Shown here: one piece after another, positions 33,644 to 43,859 of the stretch
Position numbering within the stretch: position 1 is the stretch's first letter
How the letters are laid out: every line of letters starts with the position of its first letter
NCBI GenBank assembly: GCA_937951895.1
Contig: CALFER010000086.1
Coordinates: 1-64,000 of the forward strand
Reading direction: 5' to 3'
DNA from: an uncultured bacterium
GTDB taxonomy: Bacteria > CSSED10-310 > CALFER01
DNA: 64,000 nucleotides
Program-made: the position numbers and the translations under genes
Notes under the pieces: generated by a model
The model's database searches: none
The model's input: only the letters and a program-made list of their open reading frames with translations
Told to the model about the DNA's origin: nothing

Positions 33644-36108
33644 CGACTGGCTCCTGTGAAAAATGGAACAGAGGCAGAAGCTCTCGCTGAATGACCATCG
33701 ACGTCGATCGCTTCGACTTCAACCATGAAGCGACTTTTCGATACCGGTGACGCCACCGGTATCACCACGCCGAATATCCCGTCTCCTTCACCGGAATCGT
33801 GATGATGCCCATCATCTTTCAACTCCAGCCCGGTCGTCACACCATTCACGAGCAGTTCGACCCGGGCGATGGTGTCCAGGCCCTGTCGATCCTGGATCAA
33901 AGCCACGATAACAGCTTCTCCGCCGGTATCGGACTGAATCCGCGTGTCCCAGCATCCGGTCATGCGGATGAGGGGTGCGCGACGACCGATCGGGACGACA
34001 AGCGGTTCGGACAAGGTTCCTTCCTTCCCATAGACATCGAACGATGACAGTCGATAGGAAGCGCTTAGCGCAGTCATGGCAGCCGTTCTGACATCGATCC
34101 TGACTGATTGGAGTGGTTCATCCACGGTCCGGATCGTCGTTTCAGAATAGCCGTCAACAGTCTCGTAAACACGGATGCCTTTCGCTCCCGGAGCGCCAAT
34201 CCAGGACAGTTCTATTTCATGATCCGAGATCCATTCGGAGTGGACAGCCGACGGGGGTGCCGGGGGAGACGAGTTTGGATCGACTCGTCCGATCATCACG
34301 CCGCCTGAGTTGAGCAGTGCATAGATCAATGTGGGATCGAGCGGGTGGGAGTAGATTCTGTAAACAGCCGGTGAGACACCATCTACCGGGATGGGCTCGA
34401 TGTGAGAGGAATCCGCCCTGAACAACCTGTCCGCCGCGATCAGGTAATCATCGAATGTGAACGTGCAGATGTCCTCCGCAGCAATTGTTTCGAGCGGATC
34501 GATTGCGCCTGTTTCGATATTGAATCGATGGAGGCGTTCGTTGTTGACAAACATGAAGTGTTCGATGTCATTACGCAGGGGGATGAGTGTTTGCATGGTC
34601 GGTGCATCATGTGGACTTCCCGAAAAACCGATTCCACCGTCTGTCGATATATGAAGTTGATTGTAGCAACAGTTGAAAATGTAGGGAAGGACGGGCGTCG
34701 CATCTCCTCTGTGCAAATGCAGCTGGCCGAAAAATTGGGGATGATACCGTTCCCATTCCATCTCCTCCGGAATGTATTGATTGAAATTCGTGTAATACTC
34801 GGGACCATCCTGCGTATAATAACTGCCTGAAGCCACGAAGACACCTCTGCCGGTTTCGCTGATCCCGACAAACTCCGGCCAGTACTTGTCATCGTACGAC
34901 CAACCGATATTCTGCCAGTCGGCGCGATCGCTATCCGAGTAATACAGTCCGCTTCCCTGCATGTACCATATGGTCGGATCATAGAACGATTGCCGGATCT
35001 GTCCGAATCCGTTCTCGGGGAAATCGGTCTGCGGGATCCAGGTCTCACCCGAATCCGTTGATTTTGCGATTTCTGCCCCACAGACATACATATCATGCGG
35101 CGGACGGGAATCGAACAGCAGCGATGTCCATCGTTTGAATGCGATCCTTCCCTCGAGCAATTCGAAGGTTTGCAAGTCGTTCCGGGAAATCCACAATCCT
35201 TCACCGGAACTGACGAATGTACCAATCGTAGAGAAATGGATCAGATAGACACTGATATCGTCCCTGATCAGTTGCCAGAGCACCCCCTTGTTATCGGATT
35301 TCCAGAGCCCTTGTCCGCTCAACCCGGCCAGGACGGTGGAGTTTGCATTGCTCATATGAGTCAAATTGCTGATGCCCGATGTGAACGTATGCACTTTTAT
35401 CCAGGTCGTTCCATTGTATTCGAACATCCACAGCGCATTGTCATCCGACCCCAGTATCGTCAGATCCGGGAGAACATCCACACACCCGAACCAATCGACG
35501 CGATCCGGGAGTCTGATGTGTCGAATACCCCCGCCGTTTCCAATTACGCAGTGCATTTCAAGCGCTCTGTCGTAATAAAACGCGAACTCAGGATGTCCTT
35601 TCACAAAGTACACTCGACCGATATCGTTTCCGCCGATCCGAAATCGGTTCCATGTTCGGCCGGAATCCGGCGATTCAAGGCAGTAGTCGTTCGTTTCGAG
35701 AATCAGTCGTTCGGGATTGTTCGGATCGATCGTGATCCGTATGCCGGCCGGCCCGATACGGACCCGTTCAAGGCTCACGCCATCGAGCCGAAACAATGCC
35801 TGATCCGTCAGAACAAAAAACACGGGAGGATCGATCTGTGCGGCCGTGATGGATTGAAAATGCCCTGGGAAAGAGATTTTCAGCGGAGTCCAACTCGCTC
35901 CGCCGTCAGTCGATCGGTTGAAAATAGGATATGCCCAGTCGCCTCCGGACAAGTCAAGAATGACGGGTTGATCGACCCCGGCGACTTCGGCGCGCATGCT
36001 GTGTGTCGACGGGAGTCCAGTCACATGGAAGATCTCCTCCCGAGCGCTCGACGGACAGGCGATCAGCAGCAGCGAAAAGAGCTGAAGCACGCATTTACCA
36101 GGGTTCAT
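33640..36108 (-). CDS. Secreted BNR/sialidase-like propeller protein
   Basis: 822 residues from this start. Signal peptide (CVLQLFSLLLIACPSSA). Several Asp-box-like blades (STDGGASWTPL, SPDSGRTWNRF, SDNKGVLWQL, STDSGETWIPQ) suggest a multi-bladed exo-sialidase-fold propeller. This is followed by a Fn3-like segment and a C-terminal Ig-like domain with DDGHHHDSGEGDGIFG. It lacks the shared FGW-type domain of its neighbours, so it may be held by them or released. Catalytic residues are not evident. The ATG at 36108 has GGAGG seven bases upstream and overlaps the previous gene by 14 bases. Confidence 0.78.
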   Translation of the reverse strand: MNPGKCVLQLFSLLLIACPSSAREEIFHVTGLPSTHSMRAEVAGVDQPVILDLSGGDWAYPIFNRSTDGGASWTPLKISFPGHFQSITAAQIDPPVFFVLTDQALFRLDGVSLERVRIGPAGIRITIDPNNPERLILETNDYCLESPDSGRTWNRFRIGGNDIGRVYFVKGHPEFAFYYDRALEMHCVIGNGGGIRHIRLPDRVDWFGCVDVLPDLTILGSDDNALWMFEYNGTTWIKVHTFTSGISNLTHMSNANSTVLAGLSGQGLWKSDNKGVLWQLIRDDISVYLIHFSTIGTFVSSGEGLWISRNDLQTFELLEGRIAFKRWTSLLFDSRPPHDMYVCGAEIAKSTDSGETWIPQTDFPENGFGQIRQSFYDPTIWYMQGSGLYYSDSDRADWQNIGWSYDDKYWPEFVGISETGRGVFVASGSYYTQDGPEYYTNFNQYIPEEMEWERYHPQFFGQLHLHRGDATPVLPYIFNCCYNQLHISTDGGIGFSGSPHDAPTMQTLIPLRNDIEHFMFVNNERLHRFNIETGAIDPLETIAAEDICTFTFDDYLIAADRLFRADSSHIEPIPVDGVSPAVYRIYSHPLDPTLIYALLNSGGVMIGRVDPNSSPPAPPSAVHSEWISDHEIELSWIGAPGAKGIRVYETVDGYSETTIRTVDEPLQSVRIDVRTAAMTALSASYRLSSFDVYGKEGTLSEPLVVPIGRRAPLIRMTGCWDTRIQSDTGGEAVIVALIQDRQGLDTIARVELLVNGVTTGLELKDDGHHHDSGEGDGIFGVVIPVASPVSKSRFMVEVEAIDVDGHSARASASVPFFTGASR

Positions 36109-37753
36109 CGTCATGCCTCCAATCAAAATCATACACACACAGATTACTCACCATCTGCGTCAAGCCGGCATCCAGAACCGCCCCGTACCACAATGCCTGA
36201 TCCAGCGATTGCGGAATATCCGGCCAGGCGAACTCGGGAAGAATCCCCAGTTCAATCGTTCCGGCGGGACAATCGATGGTGTAGAACGAAATGTCTCCAC
36301 CGCCCGGCATGAAGTAGTATGCATCGAGATACTCCAGAATGACGAATACGGGGGCATTCCGGATCGTTTCGGTTGAGGGGTTCCAGATCTGCGCGGTGAG
36401 CGACACGGGATCGCCCGGGAAAAACCGATGCGCCGGCATGGAAAGATAGATATGAGGTGTCGCCGGACGATACGACGATTCATACGCTCCGATGTCGCAC
36501 GCGCCGCCCTGAAGACGGGGGTTCCCGTCGAGATCGACAGGGATCTCGTACCCGGATCTGCCGGCGTCGATGCAGGGCGAATCCGGACGCAGTCTCGGAT
36601 CGAACGGATCGCCTCCGATCAGGCCGGGATCGGAATGGATGTTGCCGATTCCGGGCAGGGATCGCTCAACCGCACTGAAAATGACATAACGGTCGCGCGA
36701 ATCGTCCGGTACGAACGCGGGTTGGTTGTCACGTTCTATGGAATTGCCGATGCATATGAGGGGATTTCTAATATAATCTCCGACCACGGGAAAGTTTTCC
36801 CGGGAACGATTCGAGATAAACGAACAATGAATGAAATGGCATGGGTCATACGTCGTTGGCATGCACGCACCATGCCGATCAGCGATGTTATTATGAAAGA
36901 GGCAATTGACGGCGAGAAAGGATTCTGACAAAAACGCTCCCATTCCACCCCCGTGATGCACAGCCGAGTTTCCCGCAAACGTACACCGGGACATCACAAC
37001 GGATCCATTCGATTGTATGTGCAATCCTCCGAAAATCTCCGCAGTGTTGGAAGAAAAAATGCAATCCGAGATATCAATCTCATTGCCTGTGATATCAGCC
37101 CCTCCTCCAATGTGCTGGGCCGTATTGCTCTCGAATCGGCAGTAGCGGATTCCTCGCGTGTCCCCGGTCAGATACACCCCTCCGCCCCGATACGCTGTGT
37201 TCGATCGAAACAGACATCCCGTCATTCCGAGCCGTGAATACCGGGAGTGAATGCCCCCGCCAAAGCTCGACGAGGTGTTATCAAGAAAACTGCAATCCTT
37301 GAGGCTCACATCGGCTTCCCAGATGTGGAAGCCACCTCCGTAAGAAAGTGCCGAGTTGCCAGAAACAACGAGTCCGATGAACGTCACCGCGGCATGGTCA
37401 CAGTAAATCGCACCACCTTCGACTGCCAATCCTCCGGTGATCGTCAGATCCCGGATTTCTGCATTGGCGGTGTCATTTTCATCCAGATAAAAACCACGCC
37501 CCTGACCCTCGCAATTCATCACACAGCCCGCCGCACCGTTTTCCGACCGCACGGTGATCGCTTTACCGCGTAATGAAACATCCCGGTTTCCTTCGCCGGT
37601 GTAGACACCATCCGAGATCATCACGATGTCCCCTTCCGATGCGGCATCGATTCCCGCCTGAATGGTGGGCGCTTCCAGGGGGACATGAATCGTCGCGGAG
37701 AAACAGGTCAAGATGGGAAAAACGAGCAGAAACCCGAGAATCGGCATTTTCAT
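36095..37753 (-). CDS. Secreted right-handed beta-helix protein with shared C-terminal domain
   Basis: 552 residues; first gene of the four-gene operon. Signal peptide (1-19), IHVPLEAPTIQAGIDAA, PbH1 coils (YGGGFHIW, RGGGVYLTG, HHGGGMGAF), DLDGNPRLQGG and GAYE, then the shared domain (PAHRFFPGDPVSL, VFVILEYLDAYYFMPG, FAWP, YDFDW). It is a paralog of the gene at 29004, most alike in the C-terminal ~120 residues. Expression is probably governed by the promoter and dyad between 37788 and 37840, shared with the divergent kinase. Confidence 0.87.
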   Translation of the reverse strand: MKMPILGFLLVFPILTCFSATIHVPLEAPTIQAGIDAASEGDIVMISDGVYTGEGNRDVSLRGKAITVRSENGAAGCVMNCEGQGRGFYLDENDTANAEIRDLTITGGLAVEGGAIYCDHAAVTFIGLVVSGNSALSYGGGFHIWEADVSLKDCSFLDNTSSSFGGGIHSRYSRLGMTGCLFRSNTAYRGGGVYLTGDTRGIRYCRFESNTAQHIGGGADITGNEIDISDCIFSSNTAEIFGGLHIQSNGSVVMSRCTFAGNSAVHHGGGMGAFLSESFLAVNCLFHNNIADRHGACMPTTYDPCHFIHCSFISNRSRENFPVVGDYIRNPLICIGNSIERDNQPAFVPDDSRDRYVIFSAVERSLPGIGNIHSDPGLIGGDPFDPRLRPDSPCIDAGRSGYEIPVDLDGNPRLQGGACDIGAYESSYRPATPHIYLSMPAHRFFPGDPVSLTAQIWNPSTETIRNAPVFVILEYLDAYYFMPGGGDISFYTIDCPAGTIELGILPEFAWPDIPQSLDQALWYGAVLDAGLTQMVSNLCVYDFDWRHDDEPW

Positions 37754-37787
37754 TCCTTCACCTCATTTCAAGAATCATACAAACGAT

Positions 37788-37817
37788 AATGTATCACCAG
37801 AACGCACGTGCTGACAA
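37788..37817 (-). promoter_or_regulatory. Promoter of the four-gene secreted-protein operon
   Basis: On the minus strand TTGTCA (37817-37812), 18-bp spacer, TACATT (37793-37788). The -35 hexamer lies inside the left arm of the dyad at 37809-37840, so a protein bound there would compete with polymerase. Confidence 0.5.
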
Positions 37818-37840
37818 GCCAGTGTGGACTCTTGTCAGCA
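37809..37840. promoter_or_regulatory. 10-bp perfect dyad, candidate operator between kinase and surface-protein operon
   Basis: TGCTGACAAG and CTTGTCAGCA, exact inverted copies with a 12-base spacer; partial symmetry extends further out (ACNTGC). Located between divergent genes starting at 37753 and 37940. No U-tract follows, so a dimeric regulator site is more likely than a terminator. Confidence 0.65.
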
Positions 37841-37939
37841 TGTCTGCGGATCCATCACAGATGGTCGGCGTGCAAATTGAACCCACCTGAAGCCTCTGAT
37901 ATGATATCGCCATTGATTCCGCTCAGAGAGGGGTTCCAC

Positions 37940-40426
37940 ATGTCGGAAAACACGCAACCATCCCACGTGGCCGGCCCCGACGATCCCATCGCCGGCACAT
38001 ACGACACGATCCGAACCCTCGGACAAGGCGGCATGGGCATTGTCGCTCTGGTCCGGGATCGCCTCACGGCCCGTCAATACGCCGTCAAACGCATCCGCAA
38101 CGACCAACTCGACTCCGCCATGCCACGTCGGGATTTCCTCCGCGAACTCCTCACCTGGAGCGAAACCCCGGAGCATCCCTTCATCGCCCAGTTCCGCTTC
38201 GTTCGATCCCTGAACGACGAGGTGCTGCTCTTCTCCGAGTTCATCGATGCGGGGTCACTCCACGACTGGATCGCCGAGGGCAGAATCCGGTCCGTGGAAC
38301 AGATTCTCGAAATCGCCATCCGCGCCGCATACGGCATCCAGGCGGCCCACGACTGCACCATCATTCATCAGGATATCAAACCCAAAAATATCCTCATGTC
38401 CCAGGACGCCGTCCCGCACATCACCGATTTCGGCCTCGCCCGGATCGGCGGCCGCATCCGAGCCGCAAAACGGGATGTCGAGCCGGACGCCATGGACGAT
38501 ACCGAACCGGTCCATCCCCCCAGCACCGTGACAACCGCGGTTTCCAGCAGCGGGTTCACCCCCGCATACTGTTCACCCGAGCAAGCCGAGGGGCTCGTGA
38601 TCACTCCCCGAAGCGACCAGTGGAGCTGGGGTGTTACCGTTCTCGAGATGTTCAACGGCGAACGGATGAGCGACTGGGGATTCCTGGCGGGACAAGCCCT
38701 GAGTCATCTCATCCAAAACGGCCCTTCAAAAGGCGTTGCTCCTCGGATTCCCGCCGATGTCGCCGGGGTTCTGCGTCGCTGCTTCGCCATGAACCAGAGA
38801 GAACGGTTTCCGTCGATCGCCGAAGCAGCCGGACAACTCAACGCGATTCTCCGGAAGATGACCGGCGGGACAGGCATTTCGCAGCCCGCCATCGCACCGC
38901 CGATTGCAACGAAAAATCATCGGAAAACCCCCAACGGACTGCAATGGCGCGACCCGAACGAATTTCTCGCCGAGTGCCCGCCCGCGCTCCAGGATCTGCT
39001 CCAAACTACGCGCTCCTCCTATCGAAATGCCCGATCATGCGCGATCGCGGATCTGATCCATTACGAGGAAATCCAGACGGAACTTCCGCACCGGTGCCCT
39101 CAGGATCCTGAACTGATTCTGAAAATCGACACCGCTGTTCTCGACGAGATCACCCTGATTCTGTGGACGCTGGGTGATACCGGCGGCGCTCTGGCTGCTT
39201 GCGACCGGGCGATCGCACGTCGCTCGGATCCCGCCTGTGCAACCATTCCCGGTGATCTGAACGCGCGTGCCGCAAATCACGGGATCCGGGGAACGATCCT
39301 GTGCCTCGCCCGTCAGTTCCAATCCGCCCTCCCGGCACTCGACCAGGCGGCCTCATCGTGGGAAGCAATTGCAACGGAAAGCCGATCTCCCGATGATCTG
39401 TCCCAGTTTGCCCTGACACTGATGCATCGCGCAAACGCCACGAAAATGCTCGGGCAGGTCGAGCCAGCGATCGCATTTTACGATCGGAGCTACACGCTGT
39501 TCGAGCAGGCCCTGGAGCAGAAACCTGATCTCGAGATCCGTCGCCGGCAGTCGTACTGTCTGATGAACCGCGCGAACACGCTCCGCATGCTGGGTCGGTT
39601 CGACGAGGCGATGACCGGGTATCTCCAGGCCGTCCGGTTGCTCGATGCCTGCCCCGATGATGCCGAATCCAACATCCGCGAGGATCGCGCGCTGATTTCT
39701 CTCAATAGAGCCGGAACGCTCTGGTCGATGCAGCATTTCGAGGAATCGATCGCCGAGTTCGACCGGGCAATCGCGATCTATCAGTCGATCGACCCCGGTG
39801 AAACCGATTACCCGATTCAAATGGACCGGGCTCTCGCAATCGCCAACAAAGCCAATGCGCTGGCTTCACTGAACCGGCCCGCGGAAAGCATTGCGCTTTA
39901 CGAGACAGTCATCCGGATCCGGTCACACTGGCTGCATGAGGAAGGTCGGCGCGAAGCCGCGGAATCGCTCGCAACAGCATACCTGAACATGGCCTTTATC
40001 AGCGATCAGATGAACGAACCGGACCGATGCCTGGACGCGCTCGATCGATCCATCGGTATCCTCGAACCTCTCGTCCGGATCGAAACCCGAATCACTCTCA
40101 AACAGGTGCTCCTGCTGTGCTACTGCCATCAATTCAGGATTCTGTTCAACCTGGAGAGGTTCTCTGCCAGCACGTCAGTGATGCAGAAGACCGAAGAGCT
40201 CATCCCGCTGCTCCGCGGCATTCTTCCCTCCTCCCAACTCGATCTCGAAATGGCCCAGATCACCCTCATGCAGTTCATCGCACAGTCTCACGGAGTCCCG
40301 TCCCGATTTTCACGCGCCGACGCCGAACAGGCACTCGCGATGCTCGAATCCAATATCACGGAGGAAACACCGACCGATGTGCGCGAAGCATACGAACGAC
40401 TGGTGAAACTTTACAAAAACTGTTGA
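37940..40426 (+). CDS. Hanks-type Ser/Thr kinase with C-terminal TPR array
   Basis: 828 residues. Kinase domain (~20-310): [32 protein letters not shown] (Gln replaces the HRD arginine), [18 protein letters not shown]. Residues ~440-760 contain TPR-like helical pairs ([15 protein letters not shown]). No membrane helix. The ATG at 37940 follows GAGAGGGG; longer frames upstream cross the dyad and have no site. It diverges from the secreted-protein operon. It has the same architecture and the same HQD change as the kinase at 10949, so the two are paralogs. Confidence 0.9.
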   Translation: MSENTQPSHVAGPDDPIAGTYDTIRTLGQGGMGIVALVRDRLTARQYAVKRIRNDQLDSAMPRRDFLRELLTWSETPEHPFIAQFRFVRSLNDEVLLFSEFIDAGSLHDWIAEGRIRSVEQILEIAIRAAYGIQAAHDCTIIHQDIKPKNILMSQDAVPHITDFGLARIGGRIRAAKRDVEPDAMDDTEPVHPPSTVTTAVSSSGFTPAYCSPEQAEGLVITPRSDQWSWGVTVLEMFNGERMSDWGFLAGQALSHLIQNGPSKGVAPRIPADVAGVLRRCFAMNQRERFPSIAEAAGQLNAILRKMTGGTGISQPAIAPPIATKNHRKTPNGLQWRDPNEFLAECPPALQDLLQTTRSSYRNARSCAIADLIHYEEIQTELPHRCPQDPELILKIDTAVLDEITLILWTLGDTGGALAACDRAIARRSDPACATIPGDLNARAANHGIRGTILCLARQFQSALPALDQAASSWEAIATESRSPDDLSQFALTLMHRANATKMLGQVEPAIAFYDRSYTLFEQALEQKPDLEIRRRQSYCLMNRANTLRMLGRFDEAMTGYLQAVRLLDACPDDAESNIREDRALISLNRAGTLWSMQHFEESIAEFDRAIAIYQSIDPGETDYPIQMDRALAIANKANALASLNRPAESIALYETVIRIRSHWLHEEGRREAAESLATAYLNMAFISDQMNEPDRCLDALDRSIGILEPLVRIETRITLKQVLLLCYCHQFRILFNLERFSASTSVMQKTEELIPLLRGILPSSQLDLEMAQITLMQFIAQSHGVPSRFSRADAEQALAMLESNITEETPTDVREAYERLVKLYKNC

Positions 40427-40451
40427 CTATAAATCGGCGACGCGATAGCCT
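40423..40451 (+). promoter_or_regulatory. Candidate cysK promoter
   Basis: TTGACT (40423-40428, overlapping the kinase stop), 17-bp spacer, TAGCCT (40446-40451). Confidence 0.45.
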
Positions 40452-40482
40452 GACCGTCAAACCGTTTTCGAAGGAGGCGTGC

Positions 40483-41445
40483 ATGAGTCGGGTGTTCGAA
40501 AACAACAGTCTCAGTATCGGCAATACCCCGCTGGTTCGTCTGAATCGTGTGACGGAGGGCGCAAGAGCGACTGTTCTGGCGAAGATCGAGGGTCGCAATC
40601 CGGGTTACTCCGTCAAATGCCGGATCGGGGCCGCGATGATCCGGGCTGCGGAGCGCGACGGATTGCTGAGGCCGGGGTTCCGGGATCGGGTCGTGATCGA
40701 GCCCACCAGCGGGAACACCGGCATCGCACTCGCGTTCGTCTGTGCGCAACGCGGCTATCCCCTCATCCTGACGATGCCCGAGACCATGTCGATCGAACGG
40801 AGAAAGATGCTCAGGGCGTTCGGAGCCGAACTCGTTCTGACCGACGGCGCGAAGGGCATGAAGGGGGCGGTTGCGAAGGCCGAGGAGATGGCCGCAAGCG
40901 ATCCCGATCGGTACTTCATGCCGCAGCAGTTTAAAAACCCTGCGAATCCCGAGATTCATTACCGCACAACAGGACCGGAAATCTGGCGGGATACGCGAGG
41001 GGCGGTCGACCTTTTTGTCGCGGGCGTCGGAACGGGCGGGACGATCACGGGGGTAAGCCGGTATCTGAAAAAGCGAAAAGCGATCCGGTCGATCGCCGTC
41101 GAACCGCACGATTCCCCTGTTCTGACAGCCATTCGCGCAGGCCGGACGCCTCAACCGGGCCCCCATAAAATCCAGGGCATCGGCGCCGGCTTCAAACCGG
41201 ATGTTCTCGATCTGGATCTGGTGGACGAGATCGCATGTGTGTCGAACGACGATGCGATCGACTATGCACGCCGGCTTCATCTGGAGGAGGGGATCACGTG
41301 CGGCATTTCGTGCGGTGCGGCGGTATCCGTGGCGGTCGGGTTGGCGCGTGACCCCGCGAACGAGGGGCGGACGATCGTCGTGATCCTTCCCGATGCCGGC
41401 GAACGGTATCTCAGCACGGCGCTGTTCAGTCATATCGAGGGCTGA
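40483..41445 (+). CDS. cysK: Cysteine synthase A (O-acetylserine sulfhydrylase)
   Basis: 320 residues, normal size. It makes cysteine from O-acetylserine and sulfide. Motifs: [10 protein letters not shown], the PLP lysine in [11 protein letters not shown] (SVKCRIG is typical of CysK), [26 protein letters not shown] for PLP phosphate, and [15 protein letters not shown] lies five bases before the ATG at 40483. Cytoplasmic dimer. The following secreted hypothetical starts three bases after its stop and may be cotranscribed. Confidence 0.93.
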   Translation: MSRVFENNSLSIGNTPLVRLNRVTEGARATVLAKIEGRNPGYSVKCRIGAAMIRAAERDGLLRPGFRDRVVIEPTSGNTGIALAFVCAQRGYPLILTMPETMSIERRKMLRAFGAELVLTDGAKGMKGAVAKAEEMAASDPDRYFMPQQFKNPANPEIHYRTTGPEIWRDTRGAVDLFVAGVGTGGTITGVSRYLKKRKAIRSIAVEPHDSPVLTAIRAGRTPQPGPHKIQGIGAGFKPDVLDLDLVDEIACVSNDDAIDYARRLHLEEGITCGISCGAAVSVAVGLARDPANEGRTIVVILPDAGERYLSTALFSHIEG

Positions 41446-41448
41446 TCG

Positions 41449-42066
41449 ATGACACGTGCCGGCCTCCCGTTTCTGATCGTCTGGCTATTCGCGTTTCCAT
41501 GCGCTCATGCACTCGATCCGCCGCTTCCGACCCCGCATCCGAAACCCGCGGACATCGAGTCGGCATACATGAGTCTTCCGCTCGACTGGATCCACCCCTC
41601 TCCCGGCGCGGATGTCTCCGACGCGGATCGCCGGTCCTGGATCGATCGGGTCGATCGGCGCAACGGCTATCTGAAGTTTTCCGGCAAAGCGACCCAGGTC
41701 TGGGAGGGGTATGGCGAATGCGCATGGTTCAAACGGGTGGACGCGACGCCACTGGTTGCCGTGTCGCTTCTGACATGCGGACCGGCCTGCGAACAGTCGC
41801 TCCGGTTCGTGACTTTCGAATCCGGCGTGTGGAAGGACGTTACCGCGACGGTGTTCACTCCGCTCCCGGACGAGCGCATCCGGCAACTCTATGCGGGACG
41901 AAACGGGCCTGCGGAATTCGCTCAGGATCCTCCGGTCGTGTATCAACTGCCTCGCTTCGGCACCGGAATCGAACTGCGGGTTCAGGAACAGATTGTCGGA
42001 AAGAGCATTGTTCTTGGTGTATTGCGCCTGAAGGACGGTCGATTCACCTTCGATCCGGACCGGTAA
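41449..42066 (+). CDS. Secreted hypothetical protein
   Basis: 205 residues with a signal peptide (1-21, ending AHALD). The mature protein has a Pro-rich start (PPLPTPHPKP) and four cysteines in the middle (GECAWF, LTCGPACEQS) that could form disulfides. I do not recognise a family. It begins three bases after cysK with GAGGG upstream, and its end overlaps the end of the converging sulfotransferase-like gene by 23 bases. Confidence 0.65.
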   Translation: MTRAGLPFLIVWLFAFPCAHALDPPLPTPHPKPADIESAYMSLPLDWIHPSPGADVSDADRRSWIDRVDRRNGYLKFSGKATQVWEGYGECAWFKRVDATPLVAVSLLTCGPACEQSLRFVTFESGVWKDVTATVFTPLPDERIRQLYAGRNGPAEFAQDPPVVYQLPRFGTGIELRVQEQIVGKSIVLGVLRLKDGRFTFDPDR

Positions 42067-43393
42067 ACGCCGCGATCCGCTCGACATCGAACAGAACAGC
42101 CGTCAGTTCCTTGTTCTTGCCCGCGCGTTCGGGATTGACGTACTCCCAGACAATCGTTCCCTCGGGTGTCACTTCGATCGTACGTCCCCGGTTTGACTCG
42201 ATGATCAGCGTGTTGCCGTTCGGCAATCGGTGGCATGCCCCGCTGGTGCTCGAAAACAATGGATTTTCCTTCGTTCCGTCATAATTCCAGTGGATCGTCT
42301 GGGTCAACGGATCGAGTTCGATCACGCGCGACCGATCCTTGATTCCCTGGTTGTCGAACAGCAGGATCCGTCCGTTTTCGAGCAGTGACGGCTCGTGCTG
42401 ATAGCGCCACATGCCGGTCAGCAGCCAGACGATCTTTTCGGATTTCAGATCCACCAGAGCGATGGCGTCGAGATGCCGGAAGGAGGTCAGAACGCGGCCC
42501 GGCCGGAATGGACTCGATGGATCGGCCGGTGTGTTCCGGATGATCTCGAGCGTATTGGCATGGAGAACATCGCCGTGAGGCGGCATTTTGGAGAGGATCG
42601 GTTCGTAGGGGGAACCGCGGAACGCCTCGAGCAGGGGGATCTGTCGGATGACGTGCCCGTCGGGTGACACCTCTGTGATGAATTCGGCCAGAATCGGCTT
42701 GGACGCATGGACGGACGGGTCGAGAGTCTCGCGCTGCGTCAGCACCCGGATCGTCCCGTCATCGGCGACATCGAGATCATGATGGCAGTGCTCGGGCAGC
42801 GCCCAGATCAGGTTGGAATTCCGGTCGAGACGGATCATTCCATGTCCGTTGAAGATCGCCAGAATGCCTCCGTCATCGAGCACCCGCACGCGGCGCCAGC
42901 TCTGCGTGTGGAACTGGTCAGCGGGCACGACGGCATCGGGGAACGCATCCGAAAATCGATAATTCCAGCGGTGGATGATGCGTCCGTCCATCTCCATGAG
43001 CGCTGCTTCGGCGGCATGTCCCGACATCACGAGATTGACTCCGGGGGCAGTCAAATCCTTTTTCCAGACCGTCACACCGGTTTTCTGCGCCGCGGGTTCA
43101 TAGCCATCGAGATATCCCAGGGCGGACAGCTGGTCGATCGTCGCGTCCGATGCCGGACTGGCTGCTGAATCCGGTCTTGTCAGGCCGGTCAGGGGGGGAG
43201 GGGATGTCAGACCCGGTTTTGGAGTGAATCGTTTGGCCGGACCGGGTTGCCCGGCGCCGACATCAAGGTGCCTGCTGAGGAAATCATAGGGCGGCCAACG
43301 GGTCGACGGCAGAGTGAAGCCGTAAATCAGTCCGGCCGCAATCAGAGTGATCCCGACGGTGAGCCGGACTGCCGCACGAATCGGAAACGTCAC
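42044..43393 (-). CDS. Membrane-anchored arylsulfotransferase (ASST)-like protein
   Basis: 449 residues. One N-terminal membrane segment (VGITLIAAGLIYGFTL) and a Pro-rich stretch precede a six-bladed propeller-like domain: GVNLVMSGHAAEAALMEMDGRIIHRW, HHDLDVADDGTIRVLT, HGDVLHANTLEII, HEPSLLENGRILLFDNQG, ESNRGRTIEVTPEGTIVWEY. These repeated D-G-xIxW strands are those of the arylsulfotransferase family; whether it transfers sulfate here is unproven. Coupled by ATGA overlap to the HD-domain gene upstream. Confidence 0.8.
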   Translation of the reverse strand: MTFPIRAAVRLTVGITLIAAGLIYGFTLPSTRWPPYDFLSRHLDVGAGQPGPAKRFTPKPGLTSPPPLTGLTRPDSAASPASDATIDQLSALGYLDGYEPAAQKTGVTVWKKDLTAPGVNLVMSGHAAEAALMEMDGRIIHRWNYRFSDAFPDAVVPADQFHTQSWRRVRVLDDGGILAIFNGHGMIRLDRNSNLIWALPEHCHHDLDVADDGTIRVLTQRETLDPSVHASKPILAEFITEVSPDGHVIRQIPLLEAFRGSPYEPILSKMPPHGDVLHANTLEIIRNTPADPSSPFRPGRVLTSFRHLDAIALVDLKSEKIVWLLTGMWRYQHEPSLLENGRILLFDNQGIKDRSRVIELDPLTQTIHWNYDGTKENPLFSSTSGACHRLPNGNTLIIESNRGRTIEVTPEGTIVWEYVNPERAGKNKELTAVLFDVERIAAFTGPDRR

Positions 43394-43836
43394 GGGGAAC
43401 CTTCGGTTTCGGTCTGGAGATAGGTCCAGGCACGGTGGTACCGCGAGATTCTCGTGAGATCCTTGTCGGTGATCCGGTTGAGACGCCGGATATCCATGTT
43501 ATCTTCCAGGTCAGCCGTTTTGACATTTCGCGCCAGCTTGTTCGACGCGGCTCTCCGAACATAGTCTTCGTAGGATTCACCCGAGGCCTTTCGCCACGTC
43601 AGACAGTCCAGCGCTTCGATGATCTCGTCCGGAAACCCCTCACGTGAGAGGCGTTCGAAGGTCCACTCCGGGTTGTCTTCGACCACGTCATGCAGGATGG
43701 CGACGATCCGGGAACGATCGTCCGGCATTTTCAGCATGATGCGCAGAGGGTGGAGGAAATATGGTTTGCCGGATCGGTCGACGGCTCCGGAATGAGCGGT
43801 GACGGCGATTTCGAGCGCGCGGTCGATGGTGGACAT
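43390..43836 (-). CDS. Small HD-domain (p)ppGpp hydrolase-like protein (MESH1/SpoT type)
   Basis: 148 residues, the size of single-domain small alarmone hydrolases. Features: AVTAHSGAVDRSGKPYFLHPLRI, the metal HD in AILHDVVEDNP, and NVKTADLEDN further on, matching the metal-dependent RelA/SpoT hydrolase fold. It would degrade (p)ppGpp or another nucleotide in the cytoplasm. GGAGGT precedes the ATG. No synthetase partner is nearby, so it is a stand-alone hydrolase. Confidence 0.82.
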   Translation of the reverse strand: MSTIDRALEIAVTAHSGAVDRSGKPYFLHPLRIMLKMPDDRSRIVAILHDVVEDNPEWTFERLSREGFPDEIIEALDCLTWRKASGESYEDYVRRAASNKLARNVKTADLEDNMDIRRLNRITDKDLTRISRYHRAWTYLQTETEGSP

Positions 43837-43859
43837 GGCAGGATACCTCCTGATGCGGA

